Shown one piece after another: positions 35,592 through 45,160 of a stretch of 64,000 nucleotides of DNA; within the stretch, counting starts at the first letter, position 1, and every line of letters begins with the position of its first letter. Origin of the DNA: Aquimarina sp. AU58 (GTDB lineage Bacteria > Bacteroidota > Bacteroidia > Flavobacteriales > Flavobacteriaceae); the NCBI RefSeq assembly GCF_900312745.1, contig NZ_OMPD01000014.1, positions 3,224,001 through 3,288,000 of the forward strand, given 5' to 3'. The notes under the pieces are model-generated. The model was not told the DNA's origin. It made no database searches and was given only the letters and a program-made list of their open reading frames with translations. The position numbers were made by a program, and so were the translations under genes.

Positions 35592-36707
35592 TTACAATTT
35601 AGAATTCATAGCCAATTCTACGGTTTGTTTTCTTTGCACTTTTCCGTTCTCTGTTCCTATAAATTGAGGGATAAAATAAATCTCTTTCGGGATTTCGTAC
35701 TTATTTAAGGTATTTAAATTCTGTATCGCTTCTTGCAATGTTAGGTATGCAATTTTATCATACTCACGTTCTATTAGTAGGATTACTTTGTCACCAAGCG
35801 TATCATCGGGGATACTGGTAATAAAAAAACGATGTCCGATCAATAGTTGTAATTTTGTTTCTATCTCTTCTGGATATAACTTCACTCCTCCACTATTAAT
35901 TACATTATCATGACGTCCTTTCCACAAAAACTTTTTATATGTTTTTAGCTCTACCACATCATTAGTAATAATCGTCTCTTCATTTAGCTGCGGAGCTTTA
36001 ATAATCAAGCAATTTCTATTATCAATGCTTAGCGTAATATTAGGTAGAGCCTTAAAATAGTGAGCATCTTTTTTATCTTTTTTCTTCGGGTTTATTCTTC
36101 TTGCTGCTATATGAGAAACTGTTTCAGTCATACCATAGGTTTCAAATATTTTAGTCTTAAAACCTTGAACCAATTCTTTTAAGTTTTCTGAAACTGGGCC
36201 ACCTCCTACTATTAACTTTTTAATTAAATGAAGTCTATTAAGAGAGTTATCTAATTGTAGAGGTACCATTGCGCAAAAATCATATTGCTTATACACGGTA
36301 TCCAAAGGATTTGTTCTTGGAGGTACCAAATCTATTTTCCATCCCAGCACCATAGCTCTTACAAGCATCATTTTTCCTGCAATATAATTTGCAGGAAGGC
36401 ATAGCAGTGCGGTAGTTCCTTCTTCAGATTTAAAAAACTTTCCTGTTGCTATTGCACTATTGATCATGTGTTGTTTATATACCTTAATTTTTTTTGGTTT
36501 TCCTGTAGAACCCGAGGTTTGCACAACAATATGATCTTTTTCATTTAACCAATCTAACAAAAAACTTCCTGCTTCCTGTTCATATACCTCACCTTCCTTA
36601 ATAAAACTATAGGCTAAAGATTTTAGTCTTTCTTTATCAAAAGAACTTTTATTTATTGAGAAGCTTTGATGTATTTCGGGTATAGAAAATGTACTTTTCG
36701 TTTGCAT
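35592..36707 (-). CDS. menE: o-Succinylbenzoate--CoA ligase-like AMP-binding enzyme
   Basis: The start is the ATG at 36707; a TTG two codons upstream is less likely. The 371-aa protein is shorter than E. coli MenE (451) but typical for Bacteroidota. The nucleotide loop VQTSGSTGKPKKIKV (about 58-72), the adenylation motif FETYGMTETVSHIA and the hinge WKGRHDNVINSGGVKLYPEEIE are all present. It activates o-succinylbenzoate to its CoA thioester in menaquinone synthesis. Assignment as MenE rests on this plus menC and menA within 4 kb on the same strand. Confidence 0.85.
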   Translation of the reverse strand: MQTKSTFSIPEIHQSFSINKSSFDKERLKSLAYSFIKEGEVYEQEAGSFLLDWLNEKDHIVVQTSGSTGKPKKIKVYKQHMINSAIATGKFFKSEEGTTALLCLPANYIAGKMMLVRAMVLGWKIDLVPPRTNPLDTVYKQYDFCAMVPLQLDNSLNRLHLIKKLIVGGGPVSENLKELVQGFKTKIFETYGMTETVSHIAARRINPKKKDKKDAHYFKALPNITLSIDNRNCLIIKAPQLNEETIITNDVVELKTYKKFLWKGRHDNVINSGGVKLYPEEIETKLQLLIGHRFFITSIPDDTLGDKVILLIEREYDKIAYLTLQEAIQNLNTLNKYEIPKEIYFIPQFIGTENGKVQRKQTVELAMNSKL

Positions 36708-36777
36708 ATTCAAATTTCAATTTTCTAACATACTCATAAGTTATCAATATGTAAAGAGTGTGTTATTTCTTTGTTAG

Positions 36778-37716
36778 TTATTCTGAAATTGTATCAGGTT
36801 GTATGTTTCCAAAAAGTTTATCTTTCCATCCTGTCCATTTATATTTTTTAGCTAATATGAACAGATAAACAGGATATAATATAATAACTGGAAGTACAAT
36901 ATCAATACCTGCTGAAGGTTCTGATATATCTAAAAATATTGCATTGGTTTGAAAAGCGCTCCAGTCTGTTGTAACCAACATTGCAGCCATTATATTATTT
37001 GCTGCGTGAAAACCTAAGGCTAATTCCATACCATCGTCCATTAGAGTCATAATACCTAATAGAAGGCCAGTTCCTATATAAAATACCATCATAATATAGC
37101 CTAGTTTCTCAACTTCTGGATTTAAACCGTGAAGTAATCCAAACGTTACAGAAGTAATGATAAGTGGTAACCATTTATTCTTAGCTAAAACACCTATACC
37201 TTGCATTAAATACCCTCTAAACAAATACTCTTCAAAACTGGTTTGTAATGGTAACAAGAATAAAGAAATTAAAGCCAAGATTAAAAACGGAATCATTTCA
37301 AAATTAAGCTTATAAATTTCTGGTTCTACATAATAGCTAATCACAAAAAACACAATATTTATAGATGAAACAAGAAAGAATGTAAACCAAATACGTTTCC
37401 AATCAATCTTTTTTCTTGTTGTAGTCAATTCTCTAATCTTTTGTTTGTGAAGAAACTTAGCAGCTATAAATAACCCCAATAATCCAGATATAAAACTTAT
37501 AATTACTAAGGTTAGAAATAAATTAGAATTCATATCTAACGAGGTAAAGTTAGATTCTGCAGCAACCATCAACGTTTGTAAATCACCAGTATTTATAAAT
37601 GCTCCTATGAATAAAGGGATAATACCTATAAATTGCCAAAAAATAAAAATGATTACTAACCCGATTAAATATCTCCACCATTCATGTTTTATTTTAAGTG
37701 CTTGTGCTATATACAT
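36778..37716 (-). CDS. CPBP-family intramembrane metalloprotease
   Basis: The 312-aa protein has about eight membrane helices. The Abi/CPBP motifs appear in order: SFEEYLFRGYLMQGI (EExxxR), FGLLHGLNPE and LALGFHAANNIMAAML (late His). The family contains membrane CAAX-like proteases and many proteins of unknown role, some linked to bacteriocin immunity. It lies 7 bp downstream of menC and 70 bp upstream of menE on the same strand, so it is likely in the men operon. A role in the pathway is not implied. Confidence 0.82.
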   Translation of the reverse strand: MYIAQALKIKHEWWRYLIGLVIIFIFWQFIGIIPLFIGAFINTGDLQTLMVAAESNFTSLDMNSNLFLTLVIISFISGLLGLFIAAKFLHKQKIRELTTTRKKIDWKRIWFTFFLVSSINIVFFVISYYVEPEIYKLNFEMIPFLILALISLFLLPLQTSFEEYLFRGYLMQGIGVLAKNKWLPLIITSVTFGLLHGLNPEVEKLGYIMMVFYIGTGLLLGIMTLMDDGMELALGFHAANNIMAAMLVTTDWSAFQTNAIFLDISEPSAGIDIVLPVIILYPVYLFILAKKYKWTGWKDKLFGNIQPDTISE

Positions 37717-37722
37717 ATAATC

Positions 37723-38763
37723 TTAATTTAAATAATTTACGTTCCAGTTTATGTTATTATAATATCCCAAAGTTCCTTGACTAACAACCAAAGGTGAATC
37801 AATATTATTTGTATACAATCCTCCCGTTCCTAAGCCTTGAGGCATTTTGTTATTTAAGGTATATGTATATTGCGCAATAGCGTTTAATCCTATGTTGCTC
37901 TCCAGTGCGCTGGTAATCCACCACCCTATTCCAAAAGATTCTGCTATATCAATCCATTCTTTGGTTCCTTTAAAACCTCCTATCAAACTTGGTTTAAGAA
38001 TAATATATTGTGGTTGTATAGTTTGTAATAGTTTTTTCTTTTCTGTTACATCAAAAACACCAATTAACTCTTCATCTAGTGCTATTGGTAATGGGGTTTC
38101 TTTACATAAGTTTGCCATTTCGTTAAGCTGTCCTTGTCGTATAGGTTGCTCTATACTATGCAGATTAAATACAGAAAGCTGTTTTAGTTTATCTAAAGCG
38201 TCTTCTGGTTTAAACGCGCCATTAGCATCTACTCTTAATTCAATACTATCTGAAGAAAACTGAGATCGTATATAGGACAACAAATTTAATTCTGTTTCAA
38301 AATCAATAGCCCCAATTTTCATTTTTATGCAATCAAATCCATCATCTAATTTAGAGGTGATTTGTTGTCTCATAAATTCTTTATCTCCCATCCATATGAG
38401 TCCGTTGATAGAAATTTGTTCTTCACCACGGGTAAATGGTGAAGGAAACAGTAAAAAAGGAGAATTCCTTTCTAAAGATCTAAACGCCATCTCTACTCCA
38501 AATTGAATACTTGGAAACTCTATAAGTTCTTCCCAAAGCTTGTCTACACCTAAATGAATATTCTCACAGGTCCATTTTAATGTATCCTCATAATCTGGTC
38601 GGTCATCGATACTTAATGTTCTTAGAATTCCGCACTCTCCTATTCCTTTCTTTGTTCCGTCAGAAATCACGATAAACCAGGTTTCTTTGGTTTTTAGAAT
38701 CCCTCTCGAAGTACCGCTTGGTCTTTTAAACTGAAGGATATGCTTATAATATCTGGCATTCAT
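37723..38763 (-). CDS. menC: o-Succinylbenzoate synthase
   Basis: The 346-aa enolase-superfamily protein has an N-terminal capping domain and a barrel with CIKMKIGAIDF (catalytic Lys), LRVDANGAF (metal Asp), LHSIEQPI, PIALDEEL (metal Glu/Asp) and YIILKPSLIGGF (second Lys). This combination, plus neighbouring menE and menA, supports dehydration of SHCHC to o-succinylbenzoate. Paralogous dipeptide epimerases share the fold, so context helps the call. The ATG overlaps the stop of the upstream UPF0173 gene by 1 bp. Confidence 0.87.
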   Translation of the reverse strand: MNARYYKHILQFKRPSGTSRGILKTKETWFIVISDGTKKGIGECGILRTLSIDDRPDYEDTLKWTCENIHLGVDKLWEELIEFPSIQFGVEMAFRSLERNSPFLLFPSPFTRGEEQISINGLIWMGDKEFMRQQITSKLDDGFDCIKMKIGAIDFETELNLLSYIRSQFSSDSIELRVDANGAFKPEDALDKLKQLSVFNLHSIEQPIRQGQLNEMANLCKETPLPIALDEELIGVFDVTEKKKLLQTIQPQYIILKPSLIGGFKGTKEWIDIAESFGIGWWITSALESNIGLNAIAQYTYTLNNKMPQGLGTGGLYTNNIDSPLVVSQGTLGYYNNINWNVNYLN

Positions 38764-39443
38764 TATAATGTGATACTTTCTCCTATATCTAATAGCATAA
38801 GGTCTTTGTTTTTTTCAAAAAACTTTTGTTTGGCTTCATCATGATCAATTTCAATATATCCAAAAGTATCATAATGCACTCCTAATATTTTATCGCATTC
38901 TACAAAACCACTTGCAATAATAGCATCATCTACACCCATTGTAAAATTATCACCAATAGGTAGAATAGCAAGATCCAAAGTATTTCTCAACGGGATTAAT
39001 TTCATATCCATTGTTAATGCTGTATCACCAGCAATATAAATGGTTTTATGCTCTCCTTCAATAATAAACCCTCCTGGTTGCCCTCCATATGTTCCATCGG
39101 CGAAGCTACTGGTATGAATTGCATTCACATATTTTACTTTTCCAAATTCAAAACTCCAGGTTCCTCCATGATTCATAGGATGTATTTCGACACCTAGATT
39201 CTGGTAATATGTGGCAATTTCATGATTTGAGACAATCGTAGCATTATTATTTTTGGCTATAGCTTCTGCATCAAGAACATGATCTTGATGTGCATGAGTA
39301 AGCAATATATAATCTGCTTTAATTGTATTTATATCAATTTTATCCTTAGCTAACGGGTTACCCGAAATAAATGGATCTATCAGGATATTTGTTTCATTGA
39401 TTTCAATTAATAAAGTATTATGACCGTAAAAGGTGATTTTCAT
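38763..39443 (-). CDS. UPF0173-type MBL-fold metal-dependent hydrolase
   Basis: The 226-aa protein has the beta-lactamase fold and metal motif LLTHAHQDHVLDAEAI, LIDPFISGNPLAKDKI at the N-terminus, and IYIAGDTALTMDMKLI with a late IHYDTFGYIEID. These are the landmarks of UPF0173/YtkL-like hydrolases, cytosolic and of unknown substrate. It lies between menA and menC with a 1-bp overlap to menC, in the same operon. Such insertion of an MBL gene in men operons occurs in Flavobacteriaceae, to my recollection. Confidence 0.83.
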   Translation of the reverse strand: MKITFYGHNTLLIEINETNILIDPFISGNPLAKDKIDINTIKADYILLTHAHQDHVLDAEAIAKNNNATIVSNHEIATYYQNLGVEIHPMNHGGTWSFEFGKVKYVNAIHTSSFADGTYGGQPGGFIIEGEHKTIYIAGDTALTMDMKLIPLRNTLDLAILPIGDNFTMGVDDAIIASGFVECDKILGVHYDTFGYIEIDHDEAKQKFFEKNKDLMLLDIGESITL

Positions 39444-39548
39444 GTGTGAAAAATTTAAAACTAATTATATTACAAATAGGTTCTGAGATACAATAGAATG
39501 CTCACAAAAGCTACTATATATTATCTGCTATAACAGAGTTCGACTAAA

Positions 39549-40448
39549 TTATAAAATCTGCCCCAGACTAAATAAAATTGACAGTAAAAATGTTGTTAAA
39601 GCTATTTTTTTAAGCTCGGGATCTAATAGTTCTGAATTACTGGTTTTAGCAACTTTTCGTATATGAACAAGTAAAGGTATATAAGCAATCAAGAACAAAA
39701 AGTTCATAGGTGTTTTATAGGTAGCATATAAATATACTAACATGGATAGCATAGCTATAATTAGTAAGGTAAAATGATAAGTTCTTGCTCGATTAATTCC
39801 TAGTTTTACAACAAGTGTATTTTTACCTGCTTTTTTATCACTATGGTAATCTCTCATATTATTAAGATTTAACACTGTGGCACTCAATAATCCGATAGTG
39901 ATAGCAGGTAGGAAGACAAGAACATGTAGTTGTTTTGCAAACAAAAAGTAACACCCAACGACACTAACTAAGCCAAAAAAGATAAATACAAAAAAATCTC
40001 CTAAGCCTCTATAACCATACGCAGAGCTACCCATTGTGTATTTAATAGCAGCAGCTATAGCAGCAAGTCCTAATATGAAAAAGAATACAGAATAGAAAAA
40101 GTACTCTTTTCCGAAAGAAACATAAATTAAAGCAATAGCAACTCCTAAGGTGATTAATGCTGTAAGTACTATTCCTTTATACATTTCCTTTTTAGAAATG
40201 GTTCCACTTTGCAAAGCTCTTTGTGGCCCTACTCTATCTTCATTATCAGTTCCCTTTACTCCATCACCATAATCATTAGCGAAATTGGATAAAATTTGTA
40301 AACCTAATGTAGTAATAATAGCCAGCCAGAAGGTATTTGTTTCCAAAAAGTTCTTATAACCTAAAGCAGATCCAACAACTATTCCCGAAATCGATAGTGG
40401 TAACGTTCTTAATCTAGCTGCAGAGATCCATGCTTTGAATTTGGTCAT
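39549..40448 (-). CDS. menA: 1,4-Dihydroxy-2-naphthoate polyprenyltransferase
   Basis: The 299-aa UbiA-superfamily membrane protein has about nine helices. The first Asp-rich motif NFANDYGDGVKGTDNEDRVG (about 60-79), with the following PQRALQSG, and the second region NLNNMRDYHSDKKAGKNTL are diagnostic of MenA. It prenylates and decarboxylates DHNA in the inner membrane, the step after MenE/B/H in menaquinone synthesis. It is the first gene of the block menA-UPF0173-menC-CPBP-menE; other men genes are outside the window. Confidence 0.9.
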   Translation of the reverse strand: MTKFKAWISAARLRTLPLSISGIVVGSALGYKNFLETNTFWLAIITTLGLQILSNFANDYGDGVKGTDNEDRVGPQRALQSGTISKKEMYKGIVLTALITLGVAIALIYVSFGKEYFFYSVFFFILGLAAIAAAIKYTMGSSAYGYRGLGDFFVFIFFGLVSVVGCYFLFAKQLHVLVFLPAITIGLLSATVLNLNNMRDYHSDKKAGKNTLVVKLGINRARTYHFTLLIIAMLSMLVYLYATYKTPMNFLFLIAYIPLLVHIRKVAKTSNSELLDPELKKIALTTFLLSILFSLGQIL

Positions 40449-40644
40449 TTTTATAATTTTGACTTCAAAGGAACATTATTTTTATAGAAAAATGAAAATT
40501 AATTACATCAATTCTTTGCCTTAAGAGTTTACAAAAATGTGTAACAAATCATAATATCACTTATTTTTACAAATTTAGTAATTCATCTTACTCTAATTTT
40601 TATAAGACTTTTTATAGCTTAGCATTTTTAAATCCCTAAACACA

Positions 40645-42351
40645 ATGATTAAACATATAAAAACCTTTATTTTTTTGCTCTTATGCCTAATGATTGGATG
40701 TAAGGATGAGCCAAAGAAAAATGGTATTAATCAATCAAAATCCACTCAATCTGATATTCAAAAAGTAAAAAAAACAAAAAAACCTCCTTTTATTTGGGAA
40801 GGGTCTAATATCTATTTTTTATTAACCGACAGATTTAAAAATGGAGACCCAACAAACGACGAGGCTATAAAGCGAACTAATGAAACAGGCAAGTTAAGAG
40901 GTTTTGAAGGGGGTGATATCAAAGGCATTATTCAGAAAATAAAAGATGGGTATTTTAAAGCACTCGGAGTAAATGTTATATGGTTTAGTCCGATAGTAGA
41001 GCAAATACACGGAAGTGTAGATGAAGGTACAGGAAATACATATGCGTTTCATGGATATTGGACAAAGGATTGGACAAAAATTGATCCTAATTTTGGTACC
41101 TATAAAGAATTAAAAGAATTAGTAGATACAGCTCATAAGAATGATATTAGAATTCTAATGGATGTGGTAATGAATCATACAGGTCCTGTTACAGAGCAGG
41201 ATCCTGTCTGGCCTGATAGTTGGGTACGAACCTCGCCGCAATGTACTTATAAAGATTATGAAAGTACTATAAATTGTACGCTGGTAAAAAACCTCCCCGA
41301 TATTAAAACAGAGAATAATGAAAATGTAGAATTACCCGAAGCGCTAATAAATAAATGGAAAGCCGAAGGTCGATTAGAAATAGAACTTGCAGAGATAGAT
41401 GTTTTCTTTACCAAAACACGGTTAAAAAGATCTCCCAAGAATTATATTATCAAATGGTTAACTGATTATGTTAGAGAGCTAGGAATAGATGGATATCGTG
41501 TAGATACAGTAAAACATATTAAAGAAGATGCATGGAGTATATTGGCCGAACAAGCTAAGCTGGCATTCTTAGAATGGAAATCAAAAAACCCCGATAAAAC
41601 ACTAGATGATAATGAATTCTATATGTTGGGTGAATTATATGGCTATGGAATTGACGGGAAACGATATTATGATTTTGGGGATCGTAAAGTAGACTATTTT
41701 GCTCATGGATTTAACAATATGATCAATTTTCAGTTCAAATATGATGCTAATCAACTTGATTATGAAAAATTGTTTAGCAAATACAGTAAAGCTTTATATA
41801 CCAATTTAATTGGTAAAGGAATAACGAATTATATAAGTTCTCATGATGATGGTAACCCTTTTGACAAAAAAAGAAATAAAACGTATGAATCTGCCACCAA
41901 ACTGTTACTAACTCCTGGTATATCCCAGATATATTATGGAGATGAGATAGCTAGACCTTTAATTATCGACGAAACCAAAGGAGATGCCACACTTAGATCT
42001 AATATGAATTGGGATTCAATCGATAATGAGGATACCAAAACACTATTACAGCATTGGCAAAAACTAGGAGTTTTTAGAAAAAATCATCCCGCTGTAGGAG
42101 CAGGTAAGCACAAAATGATATCTCAAAAACCTTATGTATTCTCAAGAAAGTATCATAAAAATGGAGTATCAGACAAGGTGGTAATAGGATTAGGTCTTCC
42201 TATGGGCGAGAAAATAATTAAAATTAATTCGGTTTTTCCAGAGGGAGCTATTTTAATCGATGACTACTCGGGTAAAGAAGTTACAGTTTCTAATGATTCG
42301 GTAATGGTTGATTCTGAATATGAAATTGCTCTATTAACAGTGAAAAAGTAA
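40645..42351 (+). CDS. GH13 alpha-amylase-family lipoprotein
   Basis: A lipoprotein signal (LLLCLMIGCKD, Cys19) is followed by a Lys-rich linker and a complete (beta/alpha)8 barrel. Conserved regions: LMDVVMNHTG (region I), GIDGYRVDTVKHI (nucleophile Asp), YMLGELYGYG (acid/base Glu) and YISSHDDGNPF (transition-state Asp). NIYFLLTDRFKNGDP at the N-terminus is also typical. The C-terminal beta-domain is short. It hydrolyses or transfers alpha-1,4-glucans. The lipid anchor puts it at the outer membrane or periplasm. No SusC/D partner is adjacent. Confidence 0.87.
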   Translation: MIKHIKTFIFLLLCLMIGCKDEPKKNGINQSKSTQSDIQKVKKTKKPPFIWEGSNIYFLLTDRFKNGDPTNDEAIKRTNETGKLRGFEGGDIKGIIQKIKDGYFKALGVNVIWFSPIVEQIHGSVDEGTGNTYAFHGYWTKDWTKIDPNFGTYKELKELVDTAHKNDIRILMDVVMNHTGPVTEQDPVWPDSWVRTSPQCTYKDYESTINCTLVKNLPDIKTENNENVELPEALINKWKAEGRLEIELAEIDVFFTKTRLKRSPKNYIIKWLTDYVRELGIDGYRVDTVKHIKEDAWSILAEQAKLAFLEWKSKNPDKTLDDNEFYMLGELYGYGIDGKRYYDFGDRKVDYFAHGFNNMINFQFKYDANQLDYEKLFSKYSKALYTNLIGKGITNYISSHDDGNPFDKKRNKTYESATKLLLTPGISQIYYGDEIARPLIIDETKGDATLRSNMNWDSIDNEDTKTLLQHWQKLGVFRKNHPAVGAGKHKMISQKPYVFSRKYHKNGVSDKVVIGLGLPMGEKIIKINSVFPEGAILIDDYSGKEVTVSNDSVMVDSEYEIALLTVKK

Positions 42352-42873
42352 ATTAATAACAGAGAATTCTTTTTAAGTATCTATTGTAGTTAAATGACTA
42401 TTAATTTGGTTTACTTTTTTCTAATATTCAAAAATAATATATTTCAAGATTAGAACTATATAGCGATTGTATATATACATATGTACCATATATTTATATG
42501 AATCTAAAGTAAAAATTGGATCAGATATCAAGTAGTAAATTGCTAATTTATTTAAGTTCATAATACCCCATGAAGAACTTACCTCCTTAGGATAAGGAGG
42601 TAAGTGTTGGGGAAAACAAAAAAAGTAAGGGAAAAATTGTAATTGGAATACATGTCAAAGATAAAGAGGTTTGGTGCATATACGGTTACGGTTTTACCTC
42701 AAACTTTAGCCGGAATAGTAGTATGAATTGAAGATAAGCAAGTTAATCAACTGAAAAACAGTTGTTTATCATAAATTAACTCTGTATGTTAAATTATACT
42801 AAATAAAAAAAACAAATATCTGTATAAATAAATACCCGTAATTGATTTCTAATAATTCAAGAAAAATTTAAAT
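42352..42873. other. Intergenic region with an extended palindrome
   Basis: About 520 bp. The main feature is the hairpin CTTACCTCCTTA-GGA-TAAGGAGGTAAG (42578-42604). It is flanked by a second complementary pair CCCCA/TGGGG (42566-42570 and 42608-42612) and is not followed by a T-run. A 24-codon frame (42652-42726) is not supported. The rest is AT-rich. Confidence 0.5.
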
Positions 42874-43281
42874 TTGCAATCATTAGTAGTTAATCATCTT
42901 TATAATATTACCCATTTGGAAAATAAAAAAGCAATCAAGTTAATCGATAAAATTCTGGTAGACCTGGAAAAAACAGGTATCAACACAGATGCACTAATTG
43001 TAGACCTTAAAGAATTAAGGACTTATGCTTTAGAAGAGCAAATACCACTTGTAGTAAAGGTTCTTAGGTTTACTTATGAACATATAGAAGAAAATAATTC
43101 TTTTCTCATACCTATTCCGGATGATGAACCTATAGATGAGGACAACGAAATACCAAATAATGATGAAACCAAAGACCCCGTAGAGAGTCTTAAATATTTG
43201 GTATCGTTAACAAAAAGTCTAAAAAACAGAACAAATATTTCAGATTTAAAAGAGTACAGAGATGCTCTTATGGAATATTAA
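42874..43281 (+). CDS. Hypothetical acidic helical protein with TTG start
   Basis: No family is recognised. The frame has no ATG before its last three codons. A TTG at 42916 (MENKKAIKLIDKIL..., 121 aa) is my preferred start; TTG at 42874 is the alternative. The sequence reads as a real protein: amphipathic helices at about 1-60 and 85-121, joined by a strongly acidic linker (PIPDDEPIDEDNEIPNNDET). There is no signal peptide or membrane helix. A hairpin terminator follows at 43342-43378. The acidic linker could be a protein-interaction segment; function is unknown. Confidence 0.55.
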   Translation: MQSLVVNHLYNITHLENKKAIKLIDKILVDLEKTGINTDALIVDLKELRTYALEEQIPLVVKVLRFTYEHIEENNSFLIPIPDDEPIDEDNEIPNNDETKDPVESLKYLVSLTKSLKNRTNISDLKEYRDALMEY

Positions 43282-43341
43282 ATTATAGATTTTTGGTGAG
43301 TCGTTTTTCTGATTCAGTTTTTAAAAAATTATAGATCTTAT

Positions 43342-43385
43342 AGAAGCGTCATATCTTTTATGTAAGAATGGCGCTTCTCTTTTTA
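43342..43385 (+). terminator. Terminator after the TTG-start gene
   Basis: Arms AGAAGCGTCAT (43342-43352) and ATGGCGCTTCT (43368-43378) pair with one G-U wobble, followed by CTTTTTAATAG. Confidence 0.75.
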
Positions 43386-43391
43386 ATAGTA

Positions 43392-44195
43392 TCAATCATT
43401 TTTTAATATGCTATCAATCGTAGTAAGATACTCCTCAAATTTTATTAGATTATTATGCGATCCTTTTGGTATTGTGATCATTCTTTTGTTTGAAACTGTA
43501 ATACTATTAAATAATAGCTCTCCCGATGTATAAGGGACTACTCTATCATCGGTGCCGTGATAAATAGTAACATCACAAACTACATTTTGTATAAACTCAT
43601 GAGACGGAATTTTATATTGTAGCAATAGGTTTGTTGGAAAAATAGGTAACCAACTTTCTGCAACATCTTTCATATTATAATAGGGAGTTTCTAATATCAA
43701 ATGATTAGGTCGATTGTCTGAAGCTATTTTTACTGCTATTCCGGTTCCAATAGATCTTCCATAAATAGTTATTTGATCTTCGGGATATCGTTCTAAAACA
43801 TAATTATAGAACAATTGTGCATCTTCATATAATTTTTGTTCACTGATTTTCCCTGTACTTTTTCCATACCCCCGATAATCCATTATAATGACATCATATT
43901 TTTTTTGAGCAAAGAACATCGCTATTTCCCCCCAACGTTTCAGGCTTCCCTTATTTCCATGAAAATACAAAATCACCCCTTTGGGATCTTCATTAACAAA
44001 ACGAATAGCATTAAGACGACTATTATCTTTAGTTTCTAGAAAAAACTCTTCAAAAGGATGCGCAAATTGAAAAATAAAATCTGTAGAAAGTTTTTCTGGT
44101 TGAAAAATAATTTTTTCCTGAAAGAAATAAAGTAATACCACAATAATACTATACAATGCTATACTCCACAATAGTATTTTTTTAAGCTTGTGCAT
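43392..44195 (-). CDS. Alpha/beta hydrolase (BEM46/YfhR-like), second of a tandem pair
   Basis: I start at the ATG at 44195 (MHKLKKILLWSIAL, 267 aa). One N-terminal membrane anchor (about 5-22) is followed by the hydrolase domain. The oxyanion strand PKGVILYFHGNKGS is present, along with MDYRGYGKSTGKIS, the nucleophile elbow YGRSIGTG, the catalytic Asp in HGTDDRVVP and the His in PKGSHNNL. The family includes BEM46/ABHD13 serine hydrolases of unknown substrate. The start overlaps the end of the paralogue upstream by 14 bp. Confidence 0.8.
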   Translation of the reverse strand: MHKLKKILLWSIALYSIIVVLLYFFQEKIIFQPEKLSTDFIFQFAHPFEEFFLETKDNSRLNAIRFVNEDPKGVILYFHGNKGSLKRWGEIAMFFAQKKYDVIIMDYRGYGKSTGKISEQKLYEDAQLFYNYVLERYPEDQITIYGRSIGTGIAVKIASDNRPNHLILETPYYNMKDVAESWLPIFPTNLLLQYKIPSHEFIQNVVCDVTIYHGTDDRVVPYTSGELLFNSITVSNKRMITIPKGSHNNLIKFEEYLTTIDSILKND

Positions 44196-45057
44196 TTGCT
44201 TTTTTTGAAGAATGCATAACACCAATACTTGTATTAGAAAGATTTATCTTCCTCATTTTAGAATTGATAATTTCTCCAAGCATCTTATGATAAGATTCAA
44301 AATTATTCAAATTTTTATGCCCTCCTCCTATAACAGTATATAATCGCGTAAGTTTTGGTCGAATTTTTGATAATTTAATACTTGATTTAAAAGGAATCAA
44401 TTTATCATGGGTGCCGTGTATAATATGAATAGGGCAATTTACATACTTAAGCCATTTATAGGTCGGTATAGGGTACCTCATAATTAAAGAAATTGGCATA
44501 AAAGGTATAAACTTTGCAGCAACCTTATTTAGACTATAATAAGGAGCATCTAATATCAACATTTTAGGATTATTGATAGAGGCCAATTTTGTAGCAAATC
44601 CAGACCCCATTGAACGACCGTATAAAATAATATACTCTTCCTTTACTCTTTCTTTAATCTTATTATAGACAAACTGAAGATCTCTTTTTATTGCTTTAAA
44701 AGAACGTCTACCCGTACTTTTACCAAACCCTCTATAATCCAACATAAATACATCATACCCATGTCTTGTGAAGTCTACAGCAAATTTTCCCCAGCCTTTA
44801 ATGCTTTTAGAATTTCCTTTAAGATATAGAACAACACCTTTTGGGTTCTCTACTTTAAAATGAAGACCATTAAGTATAGCACCATCTCTTGTTTCCAGGT
44901 TGTATTCTTCTACAACCTGATTGTTATAATGAAACTCAAAATCCTTATCTAACTTCTCTGGTTTAAAAATGAAGTACTCCTGCAAGTAATACAAGCCTAC
45001 ACTTACAACGATATACATTGCAAGAACACTAATTGCTATATATCCCCAATATGACAT
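44182..45057 (-). CDS. Alpha/beta hydrolase (BEM46/YfhR-like), first of a tandem pair
   Basis: The 291-aa protein is organised exactly like its neighbour: an N-terminal membrane anchor (YIAISVLAMYIVVSVGLYYL), VENPKGVVLYLKGNSKSIKGWG, MLDYRGFGKSTGRR, the nucleophile elbow YGRSMGSG, Asp in HGTHDKLIP and His in GGGHKNL. In this copy the oxyanion strand reads LYLKGN rather than the usual LYFHGN; the His-to-Lys change may alter activity. The two genes overlap and must be translated together. They look like a tandem duplication that diverged. Confidence 0.8.
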   Translation of the reverse strand: MSYWGYIAISVLAMYIVVSVGLYYLQEYFIFKPEKLDKDFEFHYNNQVVEEYNLETRDGAILNGLHFKVENPKGVVLYLKGNSKSIKGWGKFAVDFTRHGYDVFMLDYRGFGKSTGRRSFKAIKRDLQFVYNKIKERVKEEYIILYGRSMGSGFATKLASINNPKMLILDAPYYSLNKVAAKFIPFMPISLIMRYPIPTYKWLKYVNCPIHIIHGTHDKLIPFKSSIKLSKIRPKLTRLYTVIGGGHKNLNNFESYHKMLGEIINSKMRKINLSNTSIGVMHSSKKANAQA

Positions 45058-45113
45058 CCAATTATTCTTTTTTGTAAGTATCTAATTTACAAAAAATTAA
45101 ATTGAGGTATAAA

Positions 45114-45137
45114 AAAATCCTGCTTTGGCAGGATTTT
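45114..45137 (-). terminator. Terminator after the outer-membrane protein gene
   Basis: AAAATCCTG (45114-45122) pairs with CAGGATTTT (45129-45137) around a short loop; the minus strand ends in a run of seven Ts. Confidence 0.75.
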
Positions 45138-45160
45138 AAATACGTATTATTTGTTAAAAT

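Noticed and set aside
42652-42726. 24-codon frame (MSKIKRFGAYTVTVL...)
   Set aside because: Resembles a short amphipathic peptide, but there is no promoter, partner gene or homologue that I can name.
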